Position numbers and translations under genes: made by a program
In this document: positions 21,525 to 33,294 of the stretch, piece by piece
Layout of the letters: each line of letters starts with the position of its first letter
Position numbering within the stretch: position 1 is the stretch's first letter
The notes under the pieces: generated by a model
The model's database searches: none
Seen by the model: the letters and a program-made list of their open reading frames with translations, nothing else
Told to the model about the DNA's origin: nothing
Source: Armigeres subalbatus
Lineage: Eukaryota > Arthropoda > Insecta > Diptera > Culicidae
DNA length: 64,000 nt
Reading direction: 5' to 3'
Assembly: GCF_024139115.2 (NCBI RefSeq)
Contig: NC_085140.1
Location: 297,691,293-297,755,292, forward strand

Positions 21525-24500
21525 TACGGCCATACAAGATACAATCACTGTGCTGCAGTGGATTTGTCATAGTCTGAAACATAAATTGGACGTGTTTAAG
21601 TTTTTCATTCGCAACTCCGATTGCGATATATTTGCACTCTGTGAAACATGGCTTTCTTCTGAAGATGAAATCAATTTCCACGATTTTAACATTATTCGCC
21701 AAGATCGGGATGATAACTATGGTGGCGTTCTTCTGGGGATCAAAAAATGTCACCCCTTTTACAGAATTCCCATCCCAATTGTAAATGGCTTGGAAATCGT
21801 CGCTTGCCAAGTAAATGTAAAGAATAAAGATCTTTGCATAGCTTCAGTTTATATTCCTCCAAATACCTCGCTTAGTCGTCGACACCTTTGGAGCGCAGTC
21901 TCTCTTCTATCATCCCCAGTTTTAATATTGGGCGATATGAATGCGCATGGTATTGCATAGGGCGAAACCAGAGACGATAACAGAGCGCCTATTTTCTATG
22001 ATTTGTGCGACGATTTCAACTTGAATATCTTGAACACAGGTGAAGTAACTCGAATAGGACCTCAAGGTCAAGAAAGTCGAATAGATCTGTCTTTATGCTC
22101 AAATTCACTATCATTAGATTGTACGTGGAATGTAATCCAAGATCCCCATGGTAGTGACCACATGCCAATAGTCACCACAGGCTCCATTCGACCTCACGAG
22201 GAACATTGACTGGCAAACATTTGCATCGGCGGTAGAAATTGGTATTGAATCAACTGATATTCTGCCACCACTGGATGAATATCGATTCCTCACCGAGTTG
22301 ATTCAAAAGCGCAATGGAACCTCAGGAACGACGCGTTACAAGTACATCTGTCATAAGAAGGCCATCCACTCCTGGATGGGATGATGAATGTACTAAGTTG
22401 TATTCTGAGAAATCTGATGCCTTCAAGGCTTTCCGTAAACACGGAAGGTCTGAGCTTTTTGAAGAGTATTTGAGGCTTGAAAGAAAGCTAAAAAATCTTC
22501 TCAAGGCTAAAAAACGTAGCTACTGGCGACGTTTTGTCGAGGGACTATCTCGAGAAACCTCAATGACAACACTTTGGAAAACGGCCCGCAACATGCGGAA
22601 CCGCATTTCCACCAACGAGAGTGAAGAATACTCCAATCGATGGATATTCAACTTCGCAAAAAAGGTCTGTCCAGACTCCGTACCAGCAGAACCGCTATTT
22701 CGAGAATCAATCACTGATCCCGGTTCTTTGGGTGGACCATTCTCAATGCTGGAACTATCTATGTCTCTTCTTTCATCGAACAACTCTGCTCCGGGATGCG
22801 ATAACATCAAATTCAACCTTCTTAAAAACCTCCCAGATATCGCAAAAAGATGATTACTTGACTTGTACAACTGTTTCATGGAGTACAACATTGTGCCACC
22901 TGAATGGCGACAGGTCAAAGTAATAGCTATTCAAAAGCCTGGGAAACCAGCGTCTAATCACAATTCATACCGACCGATTGCCATGCTATCATGCATGAGA
23001 AAATTATTGGAGAAAATGATCCTCTCAAGAATCGACCATTGGGTCGAGCAAAATGCATTACTGTCAAATACTCAGTTCGGTTTTCGAAAAGGTAAAGGAA
23101 CAAATGATTGTCTAGCGTTGCTCTCTTCAGATATACAGCTGGCCTATGCGCACAAGGAGTAACTGGCTTCAGTCTTCTTGGATATTAAGGGCGCTTTTGA
23201 TTCTGTTTCCATAGAAGTACTGTCAGAAAATCTGCACAGTAGTGGATTACCCGTTATTTTGAATAATTTCTTGTACAATTTGTTGTCAGTAAAACATATG
23301 AACTTCACACTCGGCACTCTGACAACTTCCAGAAATAGCTACATGGGCCTTCCCCAAGGTTCATGTTTAAGTCCCTTGCTTTACAATTTCTATGTTAAAG
23401 ATATTGACAATTGTTTGGAAGGACAATGCACGCTTAGACAACTTGCAGATGATGCCGTGATCTCCCTAAGAGGTCCATGTGCAGCTGTCTTGCAAGGACC
23501 ATTGCAAAGTACCCTAGATAATCTGACTGTTTGGGCCAGACATTTGGGGATCGAGTTTTCACCGCAAAAAACTCAGTTGGTTGTGTTTACTAGGAAGCGG
23601 TACCCTGCTCAACTGAAACTAAAGCTGTTGAATGATGACATCAATCAATCTTTATCTTCTAAATACCTTGGAGTCTGGTTTGATTCCAAATGTACCTGGA
23701 AACCCCATATTGATTATTTGATAGAGAAATGCCGGAAAAGGATCCATTTTCTACGCTCTATCTCCGGAACATGGTGGGGTGCTCACCCGGAAGACCTCAT
23801 CAAACTCTATAGAACGACTATTCTCTCTGTTTTAGAGTATGGCTCTTTCTGCTTCCTCTCAGCAGCTGATTGCCACCTGATCAAATTGGAACGAATTCAG
23901 TATCGTTGTTTGCGTATTGCCCTTGGTTGTATGCATTCAACGCATAACATGAGCCTGGAGGTACTTGCTGGAGTCACTCCTTTAAAGCACCGTTTCTGGG
24001 AACTCTCACTTAGAATATTGATCAAATGTGGAACAAGTAACACACTTGTCTTGGAAAATTTCGATAATATGCTTGATCTGATTCGTCAGTCAAGATTCCT
24101 GAGGGTCTACCTCACCTACATATCGTCAGATCTTTGTCTTCCATGTTATAATCCACCTCGAGCCCACTTCATCAACGACAGTTCCTCAATTGAATACGAT
24201 CTGTCCATGAAACATGCTATTCAAGGAATACCAGATCACCTTCGACACATATCTATTCCCCTAATTTTTTTCCGAAAAATATGGACATGTCAATTGCAAC
24301 AACAGATATTTCACTGATGGTTCTCGCATTAACGGATCCACTGGCTTCGGTGTTTTCAATGAAAATTCAACCACCTTCCGAAAACTTCAGGAACCGTGCT
24401 CGGTTTATGTTGCTGAGCTGGCAGCAATTAACTTCGCTTTGGGGATAATTTCCGATCAGCCCGTAGACCATTATTTCATCTTCTCGGATAGTCTTAGTTC

Positions 24501-25155
24501 TATCGAGGCACTCCGGTCGATGAAACCAGTTAAGCACGCATCTTACTTTCTTACAAACATAAGAGAGCAGATGCGTGATTTGGTCGAAAGATCATTCAAG
24601 ATTACCTTTGTATGGGTCCCGTCCCATTGCCTAATCTATGGCAATGAGAAGGCGGACTCGCTAGCAAAGGTGGGCGCACAGGAAGGTGAAGTTTATGATA
24701 GACAAATCACGAACAACGAGTTTTTCCCATTAGTCCGTCAGAGTACTCTCCAAAATTGGCAAATGAATTGGTCACACAATGAACTTGGACGGTGGCTATT
24801 TTCCATAGTTCCTAAAGTTTCTGCGCGAGCGTGGTTCAGAGGTGAGGACTTAAGCCGAGGCTTCATTCGCACGATGTCGAGGCTTATGTCCAATCACTAT
24901 TCACTAAACGCACATCTCTATAGAATTAACCTGGTCGATAGCAATCTTTGTAGGTGTGGAGCCGGTTACGATGACATCGATCACGTAGTTTGGTATTGTA
25001 CGGAAAATGACGCCTCCAGAGAGCAACTATTGGATACCCTTGTGGCCCGAGGTAAACAACCCTTCCGGGAACTAAGAGGTGTTTTGGGAGATCGCGATGT
25101 GGTGTATTTGCAGGCCATCTATGCCTTTCTTTGCTCGTCTGACATCAAAGTTTAA
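21517..25155 (+). pseudogene. LINE ORF2: endonuclease, reverse transcriptase, RNase H (broken)
   Basis: ORF2 starts at ATG 21517, overlapping the ORF1 stop by 8 bases. The AP endonuclease shows FALCETWLS, ILGDMNAHG and GSDHMPI (to about 22190). The RT runs from about 22860 with FGFRKGKGTND, FLDIKGAFDSV, GLPQGSCLSPLLYNF and catalytic LADD at 23442-23453 (usually xADD). RNase H from about 24310 has FTDGSR, AELAAINFAL, FSDSLSS and NEKADSLAK, so the D-E-D-D set is present. A C-terminal CRCGAGYDDIDHVVWYC zinc-like motif follows. Stops near 21958, 22853 and 23160 and frameshifts near 22205, 22310 and 24305 kill it. Confidence 0.9.
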
Positions 25156-25830
25156 TACTTCAATTTTTTCTTTCTCAGTTTTTTTCTTGTCTCTGTCTCA
25201 TTGTTTCGTGTACCATGAAGCTCTGGCCATCCGGAAGATGCTCCCTGAAGAACTAAAACCCGAGCACGACGCTACGCCAAACCAGACATGACGTCAAATA
25301 CCCGGATGAGCAGCTGAAATACCTCAAACCTAAATCCCAACCCCGTCCATCACCAAATTACGCAATCTAACCTTGAGTCGCCACGAGTATCTTGGTCTTT
25401 GTCCCTTTCCCTTACTAACAGTTGATAATAAGATGATATCGATTGTAAATATCATTAAGAGTCTCGGCTCCGTTAAGTGTTATACACGCCTGAGCCTGCC
25501 AAATAAATACAATAGTTAAAAAAAAAAAAAAAAAGAAATAAATTCACCCCTACAACACTCCAGTAAAATGCTAATATCTTTGCCTAATAAACTCTAATCT
25601 TCTCGCGGTTTTCAGCATAACATTCTGTATTTAATTCTACAAGAACTGAATGAGTATCATTGTTCCTAATCATAAATTGTGCCGTCCAACTGCAAATCAC
25701 TGTTTTTAGATATTTCTGCATACATTTTTCCATATAAACTTCCAACGAGTTCAGCACCGCCCAAAAGGTGACCGATTTGGCTGAAATTTTGTCCAGAGCA
25801 TCAGGGCATCAAATAGAACCGAATAAGAGG

Positions 25831-26530
25831 GCGGCCCATCAAAAAATTTGATAAAGTGTTTTTTGAGCCACCCTACTAAATAATGAAAGGCTATCGACTC
25901 ATCGAAATATCGAGATGTGGAATAGGAAATCCTTGGGAAGCTGTTTGGAGGGACCAACACAGTAGCCCAGAAAATAATTTTTAATATGGCATTATTTGCT
26001 TCCATGAGTCGATATCGAGTCATGGAACATCGACTCATGGAGGTTCAACTGTAATCGAAACTATCGATTCCACAATATTTCGACACAATAGAAAAAAATT
26101 CGATGCCAATTCATTATAATATAGAATATTTTTATACTTTTGGCGAGCTAATTACATTAAATTAAATAATTCACTCAACCTAAAATTTGTTTATGGTATT
26201 ATTATATTTATTATATTTCTCGATCTTCCTCATTTTCCACAGGTTTTTAGATGATTTTTCTTTGATTTTTTTATGATCTTTTTCGTGGGGTCAACTCAAT
26301 GAATACAAAAGCCAGAAATACCCTAAAACAAACCGCGTAAAAACGACCCTTGTGCATTTAATTCACTACGGAAGACAAACAATGAAATACATAAAGGCCT
26401 AATCTCCGTTTATTATAACACAGTAGATTTTTTTAATTTACGCAATGGATTTGATTGTTTTTGGAATGAGACAAAAGTACAAATAATTATGTTTTTTCAA
26501 ATATTTATATATTTCTGAAAAAAAATATAT
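25831..26530. other. AT-rich non-coding stretch
   Basis: No convincing ORF; 25751-26038 on the minus strand is partly the foldback arm. A cgactcatgga motif is repeated near 26010-26045. Nothing else was recognised. Confidence 0.35.
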
Positions 26531-26533
26531 ATA

Positions 26534-26721
26534 GGGGGAATGACGGCTTTGCAGGTTGTGTTCTATTATTGGCAGGGTTTTTTTTATGACTGACTAGACT
26601 CAAATATGACCTAAACATTCTTTGCATATCAAAGAATATTGTGGCCTAATTTCATAAAATTTTGTCGATAAAAACCCCCTGCCAATAATAGAACAAAACC
26701 TGCCAAAGCCGTCTTTCCCCC
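26534..26721. mobile_element. 188-bp MITE with ~46-bp TIRs, TA TSD
   Basis: The left end gggggaatgacggctttg and inverted right end gggggaaagacggctttgg continue as caggtt..gttctattattgg over about 46 bp. TA flanks both sides (26532-26533, 26722-26723). Non-coding. Confidence 0.8.
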
Positions 26722-26793
26722 TATATCTTGCCAAACAATGTTATAACCTATTTTGTTAAGAAAATTATTTTGAGCTTTTTAGTGGAATGTCTT

Positions 26794-27021
26794 CACTTGT
26801 CATAAGACGAGTTTGTACAATCCCATTTAATTCCACCACTTAATTGTACCTTGACAGATACGTATTTCGACCTCAACAGTAAGGTCGTCTTCAGTGTCTC
26901 GTCGAGTCAAGTACGAGACACTGAAGATGTCCTTACTGTTGAGGTCGAAATACGTATCTGTCAAGGTACAATTAAGTGGTGGAATTAAATGGGATTGTAC
27001 AAACTCGTCTTATGACAAGTG
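26794..27021. repeat. 228-bp near-perfect palindrome (109-bp arms)
   Basis: Arms 26794-26902 and 26913-27021 match as reverse complements with about two mismatches in 109 bp, around a 10-base loop (cgagtcaagt). The outer ends read cacttgtcataagacgag. A half copy with the same loop-to-end order lies at 49962-50045, and related sequence lies at 42580-42640. The 69-codon ORF 26894-27103 is an artefact of the right arm. Confidence 0.9.
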
Positions 27022-27904
27022 TTATGACCTAATTTCTTCACTGAGGTGTGGCATGTCACCCGGATGTAACTTTTTAAGTACACTTTGGGGGCACAGTTCT
27101 TAGGATTTCGCCTAATTTCGTGAAAAAAATGCGGTTGTCAGTCAGCTTCGACCTATGGTCAGTGTCGGAAGCAGATTCAAGTTTCAGTTTCAATCGATCA
27201 CAACAGATTACCAATACCAACTATTTCGGACAAGCTTTAGCCACTATTCTTGAGAAATTTTTGTGTTGCTATCAGAATTTTTCTTTTTGGAACAGCCATT
27301 TCCCTGCATGTGACATCGTTGGGTTGTGGGCACCACTACGTATCTTTTGACAGATAACAGATGCTGTCATTCTGACTACCGTCATTTGTTTGCTATAGGA
27401 ACAATGTTTTGTGCTAAATATCAAATCAATTAGACATATCTACTTTGAACTAAGAACAAATCATTTTTTACAAGAAAAACAACACAATTTTTTTACCTTT
27501 TTCAAAGAGATTTAATTGAAAAAAATGAGTTCCAATGGGTATTTATATAGTAAATTTAATCTACTTTGCGGTTCAATAATGAATGTCATCGCAGTTTAGG
27601 CGCTATATTTTTTCTTCTTTCAAAACGGCTGCGAAATTCGGTTGAGCACCCTCAACTTATTTCTAATGATGTTTTTATGCAGTCTTTTCAAATTAAATTT
27701 TCGGATTGGCTTTCAGTCACGGGTAATAGCGTTGACAGTTTTACTTCATCGCCGACGTTTCGATCCGGGGATGGGATCTTCTTCAGGGCTCGATCAGGGC
27801 TGAAAGGCAATCCGAAAATTAAGGTACAAATTTCACAGTTGTAATCCACTAGTTTTACAAATTATTTAGGCATAATTGATAAAAAAAATAATGAGTTTAA
27901 TTTA

Positions 27905-28405
27905 TATTTTTGTTTCTTGGGAATGTCTAGTTATTGTACACACGCTTTTTAGAACTAAGCGTTGGCCGATTTGCATCCAATAAGTTCTGTCCGACGGGGA
28001 ATCCCATTATTTTCTATTTAAAGTTGGTCAGATCGGTCTATGGAATCAAAACTAATGAACAAAATATTATTAAGTAATGAATGAGAAAGGCACTATTATC
28101 GCTACGATGATCAATCAGGGTTTTTTTTACTGTGATGCATATAAATGAATGCAAAAACGCAAATCAATTTAAAAAATTAAATCCATTTATCTAAAGTGCG
28201 ATTTTAGACCTTTCTTACCGGAGCAGCACACATGTTGCATAAAAGATTATGTGACCCATATACAACCGAATTTAGTAACATTTGAGTTGCTGCAACCAAA
28301 TTGATGGAGATATTGATGCTAGGGTATGTGATTGTTTTCAAAATTCTCCCTAATGCACGAAAAAGGTATCATTACCGCTAGGTGGATTGACATAAGTTTG
28401 TTGCT
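27905..28405 (-). repeat. Dispersed repeat family D, two partial copies
   Basis: The copies end in tgagaaaggcactattatcg..atcagggttttt (28080-28130) and acgaaaaaggtatcattaccgc..ggattgac (28352-28393). These are the reverse complement of the aaaccctgattaatccacct end seen at 45045. A tandem or nested pair is likely. No coding sequence. Confidence 0.5.
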
Positions 28406-29740
28406 TCCTACACGTAAAAAATTTTTATGTTATTTATTATTTCTAATACTTTTTTGCCAAACCAGGCGCTTAATGATATGTATAAGAAAAAAACTTATAC
28501 ATCGCATTAGTCATATACATTCCAAAACTTATACTTTTCATTAACTTATGAATTTTATTAGCTTTTTGATAAGGGATCATTAATTAGGAGGCATAATGAA
28601 GAGTATAAGTATTTTCGGATGTTTTTTGTCATAACATATAAGGTTATTGCCCACAACCGAATCATAAAGCTGAAATGTCCAAAATATCAAATTTGCGAAA
28701 TTGTCAATAAAATTTTCCAAATCAACAAAATCAATATAATTTCTTCGCTAGTAGTAGGGTTAATCGTCTAGCTTTCCCATTGCTATACAAATGGCTGCAT
28801 AAGATCAACTAAGGACAACGTTATAGACCACAGAAAAAAGGGTGCCCGAATCGAACTTCTTCCCCTAGTATTTATAATCACTAGATAAAGCCCTGCAGCT
28901 AATGATTTTTTTCGCTCAATTATATTTTAATCATAATCATTTATCATTATTCTATATCGTCCACGACTTTTTCCCAAAGGTTTTAATCCCTCCCTATGAC
29001 CTTTGAGATAAATTAAAGAAAAGCAGTTATATAATATAGCCAAAAATAGTAGAGAAGGAATGAAACGCTTATAATTGTGAATTAATAGTTACTTGATTGT
29101 TTTAATAGTTTCACTATCTTGAATTTATATTGACATTTTTAATGTCAAACCAAAAAGATATGAAGAATATTGCTTTCTATTGTTGAATTTATTCGACAAA
29201 TATTAAAAGGTGCCAAGTTCGACGATGCTCTACGTACACCATGAGCGGAAAAGGGTTGAACGTGTAACAGTCGATTGCTAACAGATGTGCTTGCAATCCA
29301 CAGAAGTTAATTATATAACGCGATTAAATTTATTATCACATTTTCGGAAATTATATTTTTTGGTGGTTGACAAATTTTTACCAGGGCAATAGTTAGACAA
29401 TGTACCAGAAATTAGTTGAATTGATTCAATTATTAGAGATTCATGTTCAGAATACATTATAATTTAAATATAAAATATATTTACTCTATCTACTCTAAGT
29501 GAGAAACCATAAGGTAATTTTTATTAGCCCTTTCAGCACATAAAAGTCATTTCTAAGAAGATTTAAAAATGTGAAGCTTTGAGGCATTCAACAAGTGTGG
29601 CAATATGGTAAAGAGCTGAAAAATATTCGTACGTTAACTATTACATAGCTATTAATAGGACATTAACCCGTCTTCACAACTGTATCCTCTGTGACAATCA
29701 TACAAACCACTTCAAATATAGAAAGCTACAGAAAAACACA
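28406..29740. other. AT-rich non-coding region
   Basis: Highly AT-rich with no open frame of note. The segment at 28885-28960 (ccctgcagctaatgattttt, cgctcaattatatttt) is paralogous to 34840-35120 and provides the empty site for the insertion there. Confidence 0.5.
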
Positions 29741-29746
29741 TTGGTA

Positions 29747-30092
29747 CACGGAAGAAATAAACTACCCAATAGTGAGTTTAATTCACCCAACCTCGAACAT
29801 CCGTACGGGAAGCCAAAATTGAGTAAGTAGGGTCGAAGTAGTTTGCCTTTACTCCCATGTTAAAAAAGTACCCAACGGAAAATTTATTGACCCAAATTTA
29901 AGTTTAATTCACTCAATTTCGACCTCAGGTAATAAAACTCAAAGTTGGCTTCCCGTATTGAACTGGCGTCGTTGGATTGTTTGGCTCTTTTGTTTTTGAC
30001 AACTAAAGAAAGAGTGGATGAAAGAAAAGAGAAAAAATAACTCAAAAGTAAGTTTAAAAATACTCAATTTTGGGTACTTTTTTTCTTCCGTG
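29747..30092. mobile_element. 346-bp MITE with CACGGAAGAAA ends, TA TSD
   Basis: TIRs cacggaagaaa (29747) and, inverted, cacggaagaaa (to 30092), each bordered by TA. Internal motifs taattcacccaa, aattcactcaattt and tactcaattttgggtac are related to each other. Non-coding. Confidence 0.75.
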
Positions 30093-30150
30093 TACGCACG
30101 TGGAAATCATACGAAAGGACGCTCAATCTCAATCTGACCGGATATTATGT

Positions 30151-30242
30151 TTACCATGCGTTCGTACGTGCACAGCATTGAATGACACCTCTAATCATGC
30201 TTGTTTCATGTTCCCAGCCCACCCTCGTGCCGTGAACGCCAT
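30151..30242 (-). CDS. Possible second exon of the 30.4-kb secreted-protein gene
   Basis: On the minus strand a pyrimidine-containing acceptor, cggtttcag, ends at 30243. Reading on in the phase left by the first exon gives DGVHGTRVGWEHETSM and about 14 further residues to a TAA at 30151-30153. The join would give a protein of 72 residues with an intron of about 140 bp. The tail has no recognised similarity, and the true acceptor may lie elsewhere or beyond the window, so this is only a proposal. Confidence 0.25.
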
Positions 30243-30384
30243 CTGAAACCGACGGCGGAAATTAAAACGCTAGCTGAAATGGCGCGGTCTTGCCTCAATC
30301 GAACCATATGTTAGCACTTCACACGATTAGTCAGGTATGTGACTCCACCCGATTGCAAAATACAGGAAGCATGCATCCACTTAC

Positions 30385-30511
30385 CGGTTCCGTCCAACAT
30401 GTTGCCATAAGGCTCCTCCGAGTCATAGAAGTAGCTGCTAGCACCCCGGGCGCTAGCCACACACATGATCAACAGGCAGATCAACAGTCTTCTCACCAAA
30501 TACTTATTCAT
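30385..30511 (-). CDS. First coding exon of a small secreted (neuropeptide-like) protein
   Basis: ATG at 30511-30509 opens MNKYLVRRLLICLLIMCVAS, a textbook signal peptide with basic N-region and hydrophobic core, followed by ARGASSYFYDSEEPYGNM and LDGT. The frame reaches a strong donor, accg|gtaagt, at 30385/30384. The exon is 127 bp and leaves phase 1. It sits in an island free of recognisable repeats, about 480 bp downstream of a TATA/initiator pair. Length and layout suit a neuropeptide or other short secreted product, but I do not recognise the family. This is the best host gene candidate in the window. Confidence 0.6.
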
Positions 30512-30995
30512 TTTGACGCATTCACTCCACCCGACAGGAACCACGAACAGCACTTTCACTTATCGCCGATTTTATTAGCGCACTTCACCCAATTCCACGG
30601 AGCTACCCTTGGGTGGGGGCACTATTCACTACACTATTGTTTGCACTCTCTACGAGGGGTATGTTTTCGGAACAATAGAGCACCTTGTAGTTCAGGAAGT
30701 CTCTGTCAAAGACAGACTCGTTTGCTTTCCTTTTAACCTATTCACATGGGCGAACGAAAACCAACAAGTCCTTTCTCGGCACAAAACCAAGACTCCGTCC
30801 TGCGTCGACAAAAGGCGCCAGCAGCCTCCGTTCTCCTTCGCTGGATAAGCAATCGCACACCCTCAACAGCTGGAAGCCCTACAGGCTGGCCTCCCACTAC
30901 TCGCTCTATCGTGGTGTCACTTGACTCAGTTCCTCTATCCTGTGGTGTGGTGTGCCAACCGCGAGCAACAGAAACCGATAGTAAAATGATGAACT
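30512..30995 (-). promoter_or_regulatory. Putative 5' UTR of the 30.4-kb gene
   Basis: Minus-strand sequence between the proposed start site and the ATG. It is GC-richer than the surroundings and free of obvious repeats. ORFs here on either strand (30609-30848, 30742-31134, 30746-30997) overlap each other and lack motifs, so I treat them as chance frames. A 5' UTR intron cannot be excluded. Confidence 0.4.
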
Positions 30996-31024
30996 GATAC
31001 CAGCCGCCAAGCATTCTTATATGG
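30993..31024 (-). promoter_or_regulatory. TATA box and initiator on the minus strand
   Basis: Reading the minus strand, catataag covers 31023-31016 and the arthropod initiator tcagt covers 30997-30993. With the A of tcagt as +1, the TATA begins near -26, a little close but workable. The pair points toward the signal-peptide exon at 30511. Confidence 0.5.
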
Positions 31025-31869
31025 GTTTTCCCTTCCTGGTAGCACGACGACAACGATGAGCTAGATACTGCGGCCTGTGGCATGCTGGTATCACCATGCC
31101 GGTCGTCGCGACGCCACATACCGCCCAAGTCCAATCGGATCTAGTCGGGCTTCGGGTTACATGTCCCGAGCCCGACTCCCGCCGATACAGCGTCACGCGG
31201 TGGAAAATCGTGCACACCATCCGGATCCGAGTTTTTCTCGACTTCGTTTTCTCATCCTCCACGCTGGACGCTGCTGCCGCCGCCGCACTGTGGTTTATCA
31301 GGTGCTCAAAATTGAAACAGATTCGTTTTGGATTCTAAAAAATTTCAAAATATTTGAAAATATTAAAACATGATACAGATTCGTTAGTCTTTTTCACGAT
31401 TTATTAATCTTATTGGAAGAGGTTTTGCGACATCTTGAACCCAAAGTTATTATTACTTACATATTAAGGCTATTTTTCAGAAAATTTTCATTTTTGATCA
31501 GCTATCCGTGACTCTTCCACTTTTCTTGTCAGACAGCACACATCCACGGTAAGCTGTTTGTCGTCTCATTTATATTCCGCTCCGGCCATTTGGGGCCACA
31601 CTTTTTGGCAGTCGAACCAGACTGTTATTTGAAATTACCTAAAAATAATATTCCAGAAGCAGATTCATCAAAGTAAATTAAATATAACAACACTAGATTC
31701 AATCATCAATGTGGTGAATTTGGAATATCACCATGAATATTGATGGTCTGGAAAATTGCAAAGTGGATCTTGAAAACCAATGGGAAAATGTTTGTGGTCA
31801 AGGAAAAAGCAAAGAAAGTCAAGAAAATTCTAATAATTCATAATGTTCAGAGGCTATATGATTGCTCCA

Positions 31870-32290
31870 AAAAAGAACTTTTGATAGAAGGCCCGGAGAC
31901 CCATAGCGTTATATACCGATCAACTCAGCTCGATGAACTGAGGTGATGTCTGTATGTGTGTATGTGTACAAATTGTGTAGATACATTTTTTGGAACTCAG
32001 CATTATCCGATTTACTCGAATCGGCTCGATCGAACATTGCATTTCGGAATTATTGGAAAATCATTGGTTTTTCCCAAGGAACCTTTGGAAAAAAATTCTA
32101 AACCAATTTTTTTTCAAAAACGGTGGCAATGCATTTTAAAATGAACAAAATGCATGCAAAATGAACGAAAAATTGTGATCTATTGCCCTAAGGAGCTTTT
32201 TTGATCTTTCTAAAGTATTTTTTTGATATATTTTATATTGCACGAGAAAGGCATCATCACTGCTAGGTAGATTAATCTGTGTTTTTTCTA
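31870..32290 (-). repeat. Dispersed repeat family D, copy with internal divergence
   Basis: Begins with ggagacccatagcgttatat..cagctcgatgaactgag and TGTATG-rich sequence. It ends with acgagaaaggcatcatcactgc and taggtagattaatctg. Both ends match the family in reverse orientation. The internal part differs from the 45-kb copy. Confidence 0.6.
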
Positions 32291-32779
32291 ATGGAACTTG
32301 TGTCGGTCTCGATTTCACGCGATTAGATTGAGGGCATATTTGGCAGCCTAAAATGACATAAATTTTCAATTGATGGTGGTTTTTATTATGCATGTTTACT
32401 AATAAAGTACGTTTCAGTTAGAAATAATTATAAAGCCCCTCCACTTGTATGGAGCTTCATATAAAAGAGGTGGTTTCATAATTATTACCAAATAAAACGT
32501 GCCTTTTCAGTAAACGCGCATACAAAAAACCAACATTAATTAAAAATTCAGGCCATTTTAGGCTGGGATACCAAATATGCCCTCAATCTAGTCGCTGGGA
32601 ATCAGGATTTTGGTCCTCAAACATGACCATTTTGTATGAAAATCAGCGAATGTCTTATAATTATTTCCAGGGGTGCAGGTTAAACAAAAATGCGCAAGCT
32701 TGGACGGTTCTGGCTCTAGTTCTGGTTCTGGATTTTGTGGTAAATAGTGGAAGAATTTGGAAATTGGTTTGAGTAATTC

Positions 32780-33290
32780 ATTATAAAATTCCTCTAGGAA
32801 ATCCTTCGGAATGTCCTCCAGGATTTCCATTGGTAATTTTTCCATGAGTGCCATTGGAAAATCTTTCACACGTTGTTTTGAACTTCTTCCTGGAATTGTC
32901 TCTGGGAATTTCTTTCGAAAATCCTTTAGTATTTTCTATGAAATTTGTTTCAGGAATTAAAAAAGAAGTTCCCCTGGAGTTTCATCGGAAAAAAATTCAG
33001 GCATTCCTCAAGAAATTTCTCCAAAAATTCCTTTCGAATTTCCTGCATCAAAAATTATCCCATGAATTGCTGCGGAAGATTTTCATGGTGTTACTTCAGA
33101 TATTCATCCAAAAATTCCTTCCAGAATTCGATAGGATATTCCTCCAAAAATTCCTTCGAGATTTTTCCCGGAATTTCTTCAAAGATTCTTCAAGTAATTT
33201 CATCGAAAATTGTTCCAAGAATTTCTTATAAAATCCCTCTAGTTCCATTGAAAATTTCTTCAGGAATACCATACATACAGACATCACCTT
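32780..33290. repeat. Degenerate aattcctc/ttccaa minisatellite
   Basis: Irregular units such as aaaaattcctt and ggaatttcttc recur every 15-30 bp. The ORFs 32848-33231 and 32945-33292 stay open through them and translate to Phe/Lys/Leu/Ser-rich repeats. No conserved domain is seen, so I regard them as non-coding. Confidence 0.65.
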
Positions 33291-33294
33291 GAAA

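Larger units (their letters stand above)
19541..25530 (+). mobile_element. Full-length I-clade-like LINE (gag ORF1 + EN-RT-RNaseH ORF2), 16-bp TSD, poly-A tail
   Basis: The direct repeat aaaagaaataaattca flanks the element (19525-19540 and 25531-25546). The 3' end is a poly-A run (about 25517-25534) after an aataaa signal near 25502. A 5' UTR of about 600 bp with T-rich tracts (20030-20120) precedes ORF1. An RNase H domain after the RT points to the I group (I, LOA or MosquI-like) rather than Jockey or RTE. It is almost complete at the 5' side, unlike the other LINEs here. ORF2 is broken, so it cannot move on its own. Confidence 0.85.
19228..25830. mobile_element. Foldback element with ~270-bp arms, split by a LINE
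   Basis: The left arm 19228-19495 and right arm 25561-25830 are reverse complements at roughly 85-90 percent by eye. Shared blocks include ctgatgctctggac, aaatttcagccaaatcgg and gcagttggacggcacaa. Before the LINE arrived the element would have been about 600 bp with a short centre. The arms also define the shadow ORFs 19301-19486 and 19435-19641. TSD and superfamily are unknown. Confidence 0.8.
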
